From: Paraglaciecola arctica BSs20135
GTDB lineage: Bacteria > Pseudomonadota > Gammaproteobacteria > Enterobacterales > Alteromonadaceae
NCBI RefSeq assembly: GCF_000314995.1
Contig: NZ_BAEO01000015.1
Span: forward strand, 1-64,000
Direction of reading: 5' to 3'
DNA: 64,000 nucleotides
This document shows, in pieces, positions 44,677 through 53,829 of the stretch (positions are counted from its first letter, which is position 1; every line of letters starts with the position of its first letter). The notes beneath the pieces were generated by a model. It was given only the letters and a program-made list of their open reading frames with translations. It did no database searches and had not been told where the DNA came from. Position numbers and translations under genes: made by a program.

Positions 44677-47280
44677 GTGTTAGGTGTTTTCATAACTAAG
44701 CTTTGTGTGTTTTTGGTATTATTGCCTTTTTTGGTAGAAGCCAAAGTTGCAGACAATGTATGTTTATTGCAATTAATGCCGTGCCCAGAAAAAGTGACAT
44801 TAAAAACCGGGCATTTTTATTTCAAGCAGCAACTGAATATTTATATTGAAGGCATGAGTGATAAACGGCAACAAGCCGCGTTAACGGGTTCAACAACTCA
44901 ACTTAGTCGATTGGAATATTTTGATTTCAAACATTTTAATATCGTGGCCAGTCAAGAAAAGGCAGATATTGCCATCATTGTTCAAAACAAAATGGCAAGT
45001 CAAAAGCAGTCAGGAGCTAATTATAGGCATCCAAGCTTAGGAGACGATGAAAGTTATCAATTAACAATCTCCCAAGAATTAATATTTATCCAAACAAATA
45101 CTGAATTTGGGGTTATGCATGCCCTAACTACATTAGTGCAACTTATTTATGCTGCAGATGAAAACGTTCATAAGTCTGATACTCACTTAAAAGCTGTTTT
45201 AACCACTTTAGAGTTACCTCAGTTACTCATTGAAGATAAACCTGAATATAGATGGCGAGGCTTGTTAATTGATAGTGTTCGTCATTTTATTCCTATATCT
45301 GACATTAAACGGCAACTTGATGGTATGGCCGCAGCTAAATTAAACGTTTTTCATTGGCACTTAAATGACGATCAGGGCTGGAGGATTGAGTCAAAGCATT
45401 ACCCTAAATTGCATCTCATGGCTTCTGACAATTTGTATTACACCCATGAGGAAATTAAAGGTGTAGTGGCTTATGCCAGTCTCTTAGGCATTCGTGTTGT
45501 GCCTGAACTTGATGTACCAGGCCATGCATCCGCCATTGCTGTCGCATACCCTGAATTTATAGCAGAGAAAAAAAGCTATGCCATGGAAAGACAATGGGGA
45601 GTATTTGAACCTGTTCTTGATGTGAGTGATGCAAAGGTCTATCAGTTTATTGAAGATTTAGTTGCTGAATTCACCCTATTGTTTCCTGATAACTATATGC
45701 ACATTGGGGGGGATGAAGTTAATCCTAAACAATGGCTAAATAACGACAATATCAAGAGATTGATGCTGAATAAAAACCTAGCCAACAGTGATGATTTACA
45801 CCATTATTTTAACGCCAAGGTGCAGGATATATTAACAAAGTACCAACGTAAAATGGTGGGTTGGGACGAAATTTATCATCCACATTTACCTAAAGATATC
45901 GTCATACAATCTTGGCGAGGTTTAGAGTCGTTGAATAAATTCGCTAATAGTGGTTATCAAGGCGTGTTATCAACGGGGTTTTATATCGACCAACCTCAAT
46001 ACAGTGCCTACCATTATCGTAATAACCCGAAGACTAATATTGATATTGAAGCATCAGCTTCCCAAAGCACAATTTCACCCAATACTGGAGATGACAAAAA
46101 TACTCATTATCGCACTTGGGAATTAACCATACCAAGGTTAAAAGGGTCTGCAGTTAAGGGGAACTTCACCCTAATCACTAGGATAGACGGCAACAAGGAT
46201 CGGCAATTAAGCGGCTATTTAAAACTAAATGATAACGCTTTTCAAAAGGTATCAATCCATGCCCCTGTAACTACTTTAAGCAGCAAAATACTTGTTTTCT
46301 CATTAGATAGTTGGATGGGACCATTACGCTTTGAATTAGATTTTCCAAAGCCTTTTATTTCTTCTCAAACGAGTCTAACAAATAACACATTAACAACCGC
46401 TACGCCGAGGAACAACCGGCTGTTTATTGGCAATGCTTTTTATCCACTTATTGCTCACGAATTAAAAAATCCAGCGCCACAAAATGTACCCTTAGCTCCA
46501 CAACTAAAACCTAACAACACAAAAAATATTTTAGGGGGAGAGGCGACACTTTGGTCTGAATTGGTCACTCAAAACAATATTGACATACGCACCTGGCCAC
46601 GATTATTTGTGATTGCCGAACGCTTGTGGTCAAAGCCGCAAATAAACAACCTTGATAACATGTACCAACGTCTATTTTTTATAGATAGATATTCTGAAAT
46701 CATCCTAGGATTGAAACATAAAGAACAACAGCGAAAAGGATTTTCGGCTCTACTTAATGATCATAATACTGACGAAAACATCCATGCTTTGATGCACTTA
46801 GGGAAATTAATTGAACCTGCGCATTATTATACTCGGCACCATATAAAACACCAGCTAGGTCAATACCACCAACTTGCTGCACTGGATGATTTTGTAGATT
46901 TTCTAGCGGTTGAAAGTTTCGAAATTATTGAATTAACTAATTTTATTGAGGCTTATCAAAAAGGAAACAAGTCTGTGTTATCAAACATAAAACTTAAGGT
47001 GAAAGCATGGCAAGAAAACCAAATAATATTAAACCGCATTGTCATTCAAAGCTCTATATCTTCTAGCTTTAAAGCATTAATAAAAGACGTCGAAGTGTTT
47101 AATCATACGGCAGAACATATTGTTGGGTTTTGTAGCAATAAGGTGTTAAACCCTAAACATACTTTCGCCCAGCTGAGTCAACAATTGCAACAACGACAAG
47201 AACAACAAAATGAAACTGTGATTGCGGCGATCCCGTTATTCCAGACATTGTTGACTAGTTGCCAAGTGGCAAATAAATAA
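44677..47280 (+). CDS. GH20 beta-N-acetylhexosaminidase with inserted domain
   Basis: An 867-residue exported glycoside hydrolase family 20 enzyme. It begins with GTG after an AGAGGTG site and a signal peptide (cleavage near VEA/K). An N-terminal GH20b domain precedes the catalytic barrel from about residue 195 (RWRGLLIDSVRHFIP, FHWHLNDDQGWR), with the catalytic pair D346-E347 in GGDEV. About 170 residues rich in beta strands (roughly 445-610) are inserted before the usual GGEATLWSE (E622). Enzymes of this type remove terminal N-acetylglucosamine from chito-oligomers by substrate-assisted catalysis, and would here leave the oxidised end unit. Confidence 0.92.
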   Translation: MLGVFITKLCVFLVLLPFLVEAKVADNVCLLQLMPCPEKVTLKTGHFYFKQQLNIYIEGMSDKRQQAALTGSTTQLSRLEYFDFKHFNIVASQEKADIAIIVQNKMASQKQSGANYRHPSLGDDESYQLTISQELIFIQTNTEFGVMHALTTLVQLIYAADENVHKSDTHLKAVLTTLELPQLLIEDKPEYRWRGLLIDSVRHFIPISDIKRQLDGMAAAKLNVFHWHLNDDQGWRIESKHYPKLHLMASDNLYYTHEEIKGVVAYASLLGIRVVPELDVPGHASAIAVAYPEFIAEKKSYAMERQWGVFEPVLDVSDAKVYQFIEDLVAEFTLLFPDNYMHIGGDEVNPKQWLNNDNIKRLMLNKNLANSDDLHHYFNAKVQDILTKYQRKMVGWDEIYHPHLPKDIVIQSWRGLESLNKFANSGYQGVLSTGFYIDQPQYSAYHYRNNPKTNIDIEASASQSTISPNTGDDKNTHYRTWELTIPRLKGSAVKGNFTLITRIDGNKDRQLSGYLKLNDNAFQKVSIHAPVTTLSSKILVFSLDSWMGPLRFELDFPKPFISSQTSLTNNTLTTATPRNNRLFIGNAFYPLIAHELKNPAPQNVPLAPQLKPNNTKNILGGEATLWSELVTQNNIDIRTWPRLFVIAERLWSKPQINNLDNMYQRLFFIDRYSEIILGLKHKEQQRKGFSALLNDHNTDENIHALMHLGKLIEPAHYYTRHHIKHQLGQYHQLAALDDFVDFLAVESFEIIELTNFIEAYQKGNKSVLSNIKLKVKAWQENQIILNRIVIQSSISSSFKALIKDVEVFNHTAEHIVGFCSNKVLNPKHTFAQLSQQLQQRQEQQNETVIAAIPLFQTLLTSCQVANK

Positions 47281-47318
47281 TATGCGATATTTACTATAAC
47301 CTTCAAAGAGAGTTTACG

Positions 47319-48206
47319 ATGAAAATAATGATGCTTATCAGCATGTTTTGCCTGTTTGGCTGCGCTAATGGGAAGTCAACAGAAGATACAGTCTTGTATC
47401 AAAGTATGGATTGGGTAACTGATGGTGTCTTTACTCAGGGCATCGAAGGGCCGGCAGTGGCTCTAGATGGCAGCCTATATGCAGTCAACTACCAAAAAAA
47501 TGGCACTATTGGGCGTGTAAGCGGTAAAAATAAAGTAGCGCAATTTATAGAATTACCCAATGACTCCATTGGCAATGGCATCCGTTTTGATAAGCAAGGC
47601 AATATGTATATTGCAGATTATATAAATCATAATATTTTGATTGTTAATACTAACAAATTAAGCGGCTCATTGATTAACAAAGTGAATGTCTATGCGCACT
47701 CCCCTTTAATGAATCAACCTAATGATATTGCAATAACTGACCAAGGAATTATATTTGCTAGTGATCCAAATTGGGCAAAGGGTGACGGAAATATTTGGCG
47801 GATCGGAAAAGATCGCCAAGTGATATTATTAGAAAGCGATATGGGAACAACTAATGGCATTGCTGTCAGTCCTGATAATAGCGTTTTATATGTCAATGAG
47901 AGTGCGCAACGCAATGTATGGCAATACCAGTTGGACGGTGAAGGTAATATTAGCCATAAAAAATTGCTGATTAATTTCCCTGATTTTGGCTTAGACGGAA
48001 TGAGAACCGACCAGCAAGGAAACCTATATATTGCACGTTATGGAAAAGGTGTGATTGCTGTGGTTTCTGCCGAAGGAAAGCTATTGCGGGAAATTAACCT
48101 CAAAGGTAAATTTCCAACCAATGTTGCATTTGGTGGTGATAATAACAAACAAGTATTTGTAACTATGCAAAAACGCGGAGCCATTGAATCGTTTATCATT
48201 GAATAG
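47319..48206 (+). CDS. SMP-30/gluconolactonase-type lipoprotein
   Basis: A 295-residue beta-propeller of the SMP-30/gluconolaconase/NHL type with a lipobox LFGC (C15), so it is lipid-anchored in the periplasm. Segments such as GNGIRFDKQGNMYIADY, QPNDIAITDQG and TNGIAVSPDNSVLYVNES carry the metal-binding Asn/Asp residues. SMP-30 enzymes hydrolyse sugar lactones. C1-oxidation of chitin yields a lactone, so opening it to the aldonic acid would suit the operon. This is the last gene of the unit. AGAGAG precedes the start. Confidence 0.85.
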   Translation: MKIMMLISMFCLFGCANGKSTEDTVLYQSMDWVTDGVFTQGIEGPAVALDGSLYAVNYQKNGTIGRVSGKNKVAQFIELPNDSIGNGIRFDKQGNMYIADYINHNILIVNTNKLSGSLINKVNVYAHSPLMNQPNDIAITDQGIIFASDPNWAKGDGNIWRIGKDRQVILLESDMGTTNGIAVSPDNSVLYVNESAQRNVWQYQLDGEGNISHKKLLINFPDFGLDGMRTDQQGNLYIARYGKGVIAVVSAEGKLLREINLKGKFPTNVAFGGDNNKQVFVTMQKRGAIESFIIE

Positions 48207-48258
48207 ATTATTACTGAGCTTTATTTTTAACGACTTAATTGTGTAGAATCGATGAGTA

Positions 48259-48277
48259 AGGGGCCATGTACGCCCCT
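48259..48277. terminator. Short hairpin at convergent gene ends
   Basis: AGGGGC and GCCCCT form a six-bp GC-rich stem with a seven-base loop, 52 bp after the SMP-30 gene and touching the stop codon of the DUF6491 gene. No T tract is present, so its efficiency is doubtful. Confidence 0.4.
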
Positions 48278-48767
48278 ATAAGTCGGCAGTGTTATCATTT
48301 TTTGAAGAAGCTTGTTCTTTAGCTGTTTCTTTCGCCGCTGTTTTTAAGTCTAGGCGAATTTTGTCAACCTTTTCAAAGGTAGCAAAAGCCTCTTCTCGTG
48401 ACTTAAATTCGAAAATACTTTTTATTGGGCAAGATTCTTCAGAAGTCAGAATTTTATCGCGCCCGCCACCACATAGTTCAGAGAAGTCCCCCTTAAAACC
48501 CGCAGCAAAGCTTGTTTGTAACGAATGGCATTGAAACAAAGTTGTGACTAAATAATGACGATTTTTGCCGCTAGCACTAATGCTAATGACATCATCATCG
48601 AGCATGCCATAGCCTCGAATATTATACTGACGTACACAGGCTCTGCCGTCTTGTTCAGTTTGTGCTTTTAATAATTCGTCGTAACTTGGTAGGTTCACAT
48701 CCAGACTTGAACATGAAACTAAACTGGTAAGTACAATAACGGTTAAACAATATTTAAATACTTTCAT
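48276..48767 (-). CDS. DUF6491 lipoprotein
   Basis: A small lipoprotein of 163 residues with lipobox LVSC and the DUF6491 features CVRQYNIRGYGMLDDDVIS, a Cys in FQCHSL, and CGGGRDKI. The C-terminal tail is charged (KETAKEQASSKND). The family is found in many gammaproteobacteria without known function. I choose the ATG at 48767, with GGTGGAAG upstream, over a GTG at 48776. It converges with the amino-sugar operon and a short GC hairpin (48259-48277) lies at the junction. Confidence 0.8.
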   Translation of the reverse strand: MKVFKYCLTVIVLTSLVSCSSLDVNLPSYDELLKAQTEQDGRACVRQYNIRGYGMLDDDVISISASGKNRHYLVTTLFQCHSLQTSFAAGFKGDFSELCGGGRDKILTSEESCPIKSIFEFKSREEAFATFEKVDKIRLDLKTAAKETAKEQASSKNDNTADL

Positions 48768-49286
48768 TACTTCCACCTTAGATGGCTTAACTCAATAATC
48801 AAAAAATTATGACCTTCCCTGCCTACTGAGTTGGGACTAATTTTGTGTCTATTATTGTTATCTTGCCAGTTGACGAGCAGTTTTCCAATGTTCAAGAGAG
48901 GGGATTGTTGATCACCTGAATGTGCTAAGTTTAGGAAATCCAATAACTGCGGCAAACTAGCTACTGGTAATTACTATAACAGAACTGTCAGAGATCAGGT
49001 CGGCCAACTCAAATATGCGTTTTGAATAACCGCAATGGGAGACTTTAAAGTACTCAAGCAGCGTTGCACGGATGTTAATAATGCCAGTTCCTGAAAAGTC
49101 TATGATGAAGAGTTTGTTGATGATCTCTCATATAAAAAGCAACAATTAGTATTTCTTGTTATTTTATTAGTCATTTTCCTATAGAATCCGCGACGTGATT
49201 TTTACTGGTTAAATATTTCAATATTTCAATATTTATCGTTTATCTATCGACACCTTCCTATCCCTTTCTAAAATGAAACAATAAAA
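48768..49286. other. Intergenic region, possibly with gene remnant
   Basis: The 519 bp hold no intact gene. Around 48950-49180 one forward frame reads as protein-like sequence (GQLKYAF, then MGDFKVLKQRC, then KVYDEEFVDDLSYKKQ) interrupted by two TGA codons, which may be a decayed gene or chance. No hairpin or promoter stands out. Confidence 0.35.
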
Positions 49287-50153
49287 ATGAATGATAAAAC
49301 TATAGTAACTCACAACGGTAATTTTCATGCGGATGATGTTTTCAGTATCGCTGCACTAAAAACCATTTTCCCATCTTTTACACTTATACGTACCCGTGAT
49401 TTAAAGGTTATCGCCAAAGCAGACATAGTGATAGATGTAGGCGGTGAATATGACCCAGAAGCTGGCCGCTTTGACCATCACCAACGTGGTGGTGCCGGTG
49501 CACGACAAAATGGTATCCCCTACTCCTCATTTGGTCTAATTTGGCAAAAATATGGCTTAGATATTTGCGAGGGCAACCAAGACGTCGCCAATGCTGTGGA
49601 TGCAGGTCTAGTATCAACCATTGATGCCATCGATTGTGGTCATGTTGAAGGTATTTATGACGGCATTAGTCTTAGCCAAACTATTTCAATGTTTAATCCA
49701 ACTTGGCAAGAAGACAGCCACTTTGATAGCTGTTTTGATGAAGCGGTCGATTTTGCATTACGGGTTTTAACTCGATTCATTGCGGCTGCTAATGGCGGTA
49801 TTAGTGCAAAATCCATAGTAGCTAAAGCGATTGAAAATGCTCAAGATCCAAGAGTGATAGTATTAGAAAAATACATCCCCTGGAAAAGAACCGTTCACGC
49901 TTTATCTGATAAGGCTTTATATATGATTTATCCATCTCAGACCGGCCAATGGCGAATTCAAACAGTACCCGTTGAACCTGGTTCATTTGAAGACAGAAAG
50001 CCGCTACCCAAAGAATGGGCGGGATTATCCGATAAAGACCTGCAAGAAGTGACTGGCATTGATGATGCCATGTTTTGTCATAACGGGTTATTCATAGCAG
50101 GTGCAGAATCATTTGAAAGCACCATGAAAATGGCGACTATTGCTCTTCAGTAA
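49287..50153 (+). CDS. MYG1-family (UPF0160) metal-dependent hydrolase
   Basis: A 288-residue protein of the MYG1/UPF0160 family with the conserved N-terminal THNGNFHADDVFSIA and DHH-like FDHHQRGG. Eukaryotic MYG1 is a 3'-5' RNA exonuclease; the bacterial role is untested. Length and motif order are as expected. Its last 17 bp overlap the end of the converging META-domain gene. Confidence 0.88.
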   Translation: MNDKTIVTHNGNFHADDVFSIAALKTIFPSFTLIRTRDLKVIAKADIVIDVGGEYDPEAGRFDHHQRGGAGARQNGIPYSSFGLIWQKYGLDICEGNQDVANAVDAGLVSTIDAIDCGHVEGIYDGISLSQTISMFNPTWQEDSHFDSCFDEAVDFALRVLTRFIAAANGGISAKSIVAKAIENAQDPRVIVLEKYIPWKRTVHALSDKALYMIYPSQTGQWRIQTVPVEPGSFEDRKPLPKEWAGLSDKDLQEVTGIDDAMFCHNGLFIAGAESFESTMKMATIALQ

Positions 50154-51804
50154 GGGCAATTGATGTTGCTTTTAAGGCTACAAAATGCAAGCCTGAATCA
50201 CCGCCTACTGACATGTTTAAGGTCGTGTCATATAAGAAAAAGAAGCGGATTTGTTGCAATGTAGCAAAATAACTCATCTCTTGTTGCATGATATTTTCTG
50301 GCTCACTACATGCCTTTTCGGTACTGATAATATTCGAAATGGTCATGTCGTGGTTCTTATTATCTAGAACAAAATCAGCAGTGTAGCTATTGCAGCCACC
50401 TATTCCATTTAGTTGCATATTCTGCATATCAAAAGCCAAGGAAATACTAGTGTTTTCTATAATGGGTCGTGGACCAGCAATACTGTCGAACGACTCTAAA
50501 ACCCAAGTTACGTCATCCAGTGCCAATACCGAGTCTTTTATCTCAAAATTTGACAACTGAATAAACAAACCACCATCAACAGGGATTTGTTCAAGGTCAA
50601 TTTTTGTCGATTCAGGATAACCATATTCTTGGTTATAAATGACTTCGATTGAAATGCCGTCAGCAATCGCTTTTTCAATTAAGGCAAACAAACTATCAAC
50701 AGATAGTATCTCTTGTTGGGTTTCTTTTGATATAGCGTCTCCAGAAACTGCATCAAATGCTGATAATACTGAATTGTCTAATACGCTAATTTCCATTTGT
50801 GCAGACACCTCATCCTCACATTCACAATAGCGCTGACTTTGGATCGTATAATATTGTCCTGATTGACTGTCCCATTTTGCTTTCGCACTTTGTAATAAAA
50901 CCAGTTCATTTGAAGGACTTTCAATTTCTGCTTCTTTATCAAAATTTTTCTCGACTACAAAATGTAAGCCTGAATCACCACCTACGACCATATTTATGGT
51001 TGTGTCGTATAACGTAAAAAATCTAATTTGTTGCAGTGTGGCAAAATAACTCATTTCTTGTTGCATGATATTTTCTGGTTCACTACATGCTTTGTCGGTA
51101 CTGATGACATTTGAAATAGTCATGTCGTTAGTTTTATCGTCCAGGATAAAATCAGCACTATAACTATTACAGCCACCTATGCCATGTAGTTGCATATTCT
51201 CCATATCAATCGACAACGAAATATTAGTATTGTCTATAATAGGTTGAGGACCAGCGATACTGTCGAACGACTCTAGTTTCCAGATTATGTCATCCAGTGC
51301 CAATACCGAGTCTTTTACCTCTAAATTTGACAACTGAATGAACAGACCGCCATCAACAGCGAGTTGTTCAAGGTCTATTTTTGCCGTTTCCGGATAACCA
51401 AATTCTTCATTATAAATAACTTCAATCGAAGTGCCGTCTGCTATGGCTTTTTCAATCATGGCAAACAAACTATCAACTGTTTGTATTTGTTGTTGTACTT
51501 CTTTTGATATAACTTCATTTGAATCTATATTAAATGCGGTCATTACCAAATTGTCTGATACGCTAATTTTCATTTGTGCTGACACTTCGTCCTCACATTC
51601 ACAATAACGTTGACTTTGGATGGTATAGAATTGTCCTGATTGACTATCCCATTTTGTTTTGGCACTTTGAAATAAAGTAAGGTCTGATGACGTAAGGGCC
51701 GAAGTATTATCAGGTGATATATTTTCAACTACCTCCTTTTCATTAGAACTATTACACCCTAAAGTAGTTGCTAAAATGCAAAGAATTAAATGAAGATTAA
51801 TCAT
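50137..51804 (-). CDS. Lipoprotein with duplicated DUF6174-META domains
   Basis: A 555-residue lipoprotein with lipobox TTLGC (C17 from the ATG at 51804; the frame is open to 51879 but the added sequence is not protein-like). It consists of two tandem units of about 245 residues, each with a DUF6174 domain (WDSQSGQ, YTIQSQRYCECEDEVSAQM) and a META domain (IGGCNSY, DKACSEPENIMQQEMSYF). The two units are very similar, indicating a recent internal duplication. META domains occur in heat-shock proteins such as HslJ and in secreted proteins. Function unknown. Confidence 0.83.
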   Translation of the reverse strand: MINLHLILCILATTLGCNSSNEKEVVENISPDNTSALTSSDLTLFQSAKTKWDSQSGQFYTIQSQRYCECEDEVSAQMKISVSDNLVMTAFNIDSNEVISKEVQQQIQTVDSLFAMIEKAIADGTSIEVIYNEEFGYPETAKIDLEQLAVDGGLFIQLSNLEVKDSVLALDDIIWKLESFDSIAGPQPIIDNTNISLSIDMENMQLHGIGGCNSYSADFILDDKTNDMTISNVISTDKACSEPENIMQQEMSYFATLQQIRFFTLYDTTINMVVGGDSGLHFVVEKNFDKEAEIESPSNELVLLQSAKAKWDSQSGQYYTIQSQRYCECEDEVSAQMEISVLDNSVLSAFDAVSGDAISKETQQEILSVDSLFALIEKAIADGISIEVIYNQEYGYPESTKIDLEQIPVDGGLFIQLSNFEIKDSVLALDDVTWVLESFDSIAGPRPIIENTSISLAFDMQNMQLNGIGGCNSYTADFVLDNKNHDMTISNIISTEKACSEPENIMQQEMSYFATLQQIRFFFLYDTTLNMSVGGDSGLHFVALKATSIALTEEQ

Positions 51805-52128
51805 TTTTCTAATAGAGAATAGATTGCTCTGTGATAAGTTAAAATTGATTTTATTTGTCAAATTAATTAAATAAATCATTTAAATTACATTCTTCATTAT
51901 ACGGTGATTATTAATATAGCCTGAGCACACATACATTTCTGTAAATTTTTGTAATTTTGGATGAAATGATTCAACAAGCCGATAACAAATTATAAGGTTA
52001 TTTATTACCCATATTTGGATTACTCTTCGGTATGCAGCATGATGACCAAGGTAAAACGCCTTTAATCTTTGAGCCATATAGCTGGAATGTTATAAAGATA
52101 ACAACTAATCAAAAAGTAACAACCTAAT
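51805..52128. other. Intergenic region between META protein and helicase genes
   Basis: The region of 324 bp is AT-rich and must contain divergent promoters for the lipoprotein and the helicase. I see no clear promoter pair, operator or repeat, and the short frame 51880-52077 has no support. Confidence 0.5.
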
Positions 52129-53361
52129 ATGAATTTTTCTTCGTTAGCCCTAGATAAATCCCTAACTGATGCAGTCAAAACATTGGGATACACAGCACCC
52201 ACACCGATACAACAACAAGCTATCCCTGCCATTCTTGAGGGTAAAGATATTATGGCTGGTGCTCAAACAGGTACCGGAAAAACCGCAGCTTTTGCACTAC
52301 CGATACTACAACAGCTAATTAAATATACCGATGCTCCTAGGCCTATCCGTGCTTTAGTATTAACACCCACAAGAGAACTTGCCCAGCAGGTGTATAAAAG
52401 TTTTCTGAGATATGCTGAAAATACTCAACTGAACCTTGCTGTTGCATACGGTGGTGTCAGCATCAACCCACAAATATCCGCAATTGAAAAAGGCGCGGAT
52501 ATTCTAATCGCAACACCTGGGCGATTGTTAGATCATATGACAAAAGGAAGCGTCGATTTAAGCCAGCTTCAAACCATTGTTTTTGATGAAGCCGATCGTA
52601 TGTTAGACATGGGCTTTAAAGATGAAATCAACCGTATTTTAAGTCGAGTACCCAACAAACGACAGACCTTATTATTTTCAGCAACATTTGATGAGACTAT
52701 TTTTAAATTGAGTAAAACTTTACTTAATAACCCCGTTCTTATCGAAGTCAATGATCGCAATGCCGCAGCTTCCCAGGTTGAACAACTGGTATATACGGTC
52801 GATAGAGATCGAAAACGAGAACTCACGTCTTTTCTGATAGGTTCAAAAAACTGGAAGCAAGTATTAATTTTTACTCGCACCAAACAAACTGCAGATGAGC
52901 TAGCCAAAGAAATGTGCAAAGACGGCATTCAAACCCAATCTATTCACGGTGATAAATCACAAGGTGCCAGAGAAAGGGTACTGGCAGAATTTAAACAAGG
53001 TAAAATCAGAGCCCTAGTAGCAACTGATGTAGCAGCAAGAGGCATCGACATCATTGATTTAAAATACGTGATCAATTACGAATTACCCTACGTTGCCGAA
53101 GATTATATACACCGCATAGGTAGAACAGGCCGAGCCGGAAATGCAGGGTTAGCCATATCTCTGATGAGTCCAAGTGAAAAAGGCTTGTTAGAAGCAGTTG
53201 AGAAAGTACTCGACAGTGTATTGTTACCACAATGGCTACCAGGTTATGAACCCGATTTGACTAAACAAAACCAAACAGCCAAAAGAAGCAGTAAAGGTAA
53301 ACAAAAACAACACGCCAGAAACAAAGCACTTGGGATAAAATCGACTAAAAAACGCAGCTGA
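52129..53361 (+). CDS. rhlE: DEAD-box ATP-dependent RNA helicase RhlE-type
   Basis: A 410-residue helicase with Q motif (GYTAPTPIQQQAIP), GAQTGTGKT, PTRELA, TPGR, DEADRMLDMGF, SAT, ARGIDI and HRIGRTGR, and a basic C-terminal tail (SSKGKQKQHARNK) that probably binds RNA. It is similar to the helicase at 16974-18158 and together they make two RhlE-type enzymes in the window. Upstream regulation is not visible, though such genes are often cold-induced. Confidence 0.92.
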   Translation: MNFSSLALDKSLTDAVKTLGYTAPTPIQQQAIPAILEGKDIMAGAQTGTGKTAAFALPILQQLIKYTDAPRPIRALVLTPTRELAQQVYKSFLRYAENTQLNLAVAYGGVSINPQISAIEKGADILIATPGRLLDHMTKGSVDLSQLQTIVFDEADRMLDMGFKDEINRILSRVPNKRQTLLFSATFDETIFKLSKTLLNNPVLIEVNDRNAAASQVEQLVYTVDRDRKRELTSFLIGSKNWKQVLIFTRTKQTADELAKEMCKDGIQTQSIHGDKSQGARERVLAEFKQGKIRALVATDVAARGIDIIDLKYVINYELPYVAEDYIHRIGRTGRAGNAGLAISLMSPSEKGLLEAVEKVLDSVLLPQWLPGYEPDLTKQNQTAKRSSKGKQKQHARNKALGIKSTKKRS

Positions 53362-53418
53362 GGTTTATATCAAACTTTTTTTTTAACCCTACTGTATATT
53401 CCATAGAAACTTTGAAAA

Positions 53419-53829
53419 CTAATTATCAATCGCCAGATGAAACCCACTTTTACCTAACCAAGTTAGCGCTTCAGATTTAGTCTCTACTAACTTGACTTTT
53501 TCTTTTTGCAAATTGTTACCTAGGTATTGTTCTAGCGTAAATTTCTTTATCCCGGCGTTTTCAGTTCCCATTACAAACACCAGATGAGTTCGTCCATGTT
53601 TTCTTACCCATAATTCTAGATCCACAAGGCTGTCATTGATATCGGCAGAACTCAGCCCCCATTGCCGAACATCAACTAAATTACCCCATGGCGCACCATC
53701 TAATTGCGGGATCTGCACTTTAAGTTGGTTAAATACCTTTCGAGTATTGTCCCTATTAATAATACCAACAACAGTAGTAATAAGGATATTGCCATTCAAG
53801 ATGGCATTGTAAGCATTTTGTGTTTTCAT
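53419..53829 (-). CDS. STAS/SpoIIAA-like protein of unknown function
   Basis: A cytoplasmic protein of 136 residues. The pattern of an early ILITTVVGIINRDNTRKVF strand-helix, a PWGNLVDVRQWG strand, and a HLVFVMGTENAG strand resembles SpoIIAA-like/STAS folds. No phosphorylatable serine motif can be claimed. It converges with the helicase gene. The role is unknown. Confidence 0.7.
   Translation of the reverse strand: MKTQNAYNAILNGNILITTVVGIINRDNTRKVFNQLKVQIPQLDGAPWGNLVDVRQWGLSSADINDSLVDLELWVRKHGRTHLVFVMGTENAGIKKFTLEQYLGNNLQKEKVKLVETKSEALTWLGKSGFHLAIDN

Noticed and set aside
51880-52077. Reverse frame of 65 codons upstream of the META lipoprotein
   Set aside because: No ribosome binding site and no recognisable composition; it occupies the expected promoter region.
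16974-53361. The two DEAD-box helicase genes as a recent duplication
   Set aside because: They share family motifs but differ widely between them and in their C-terminal tails, so they look like old paralogues.
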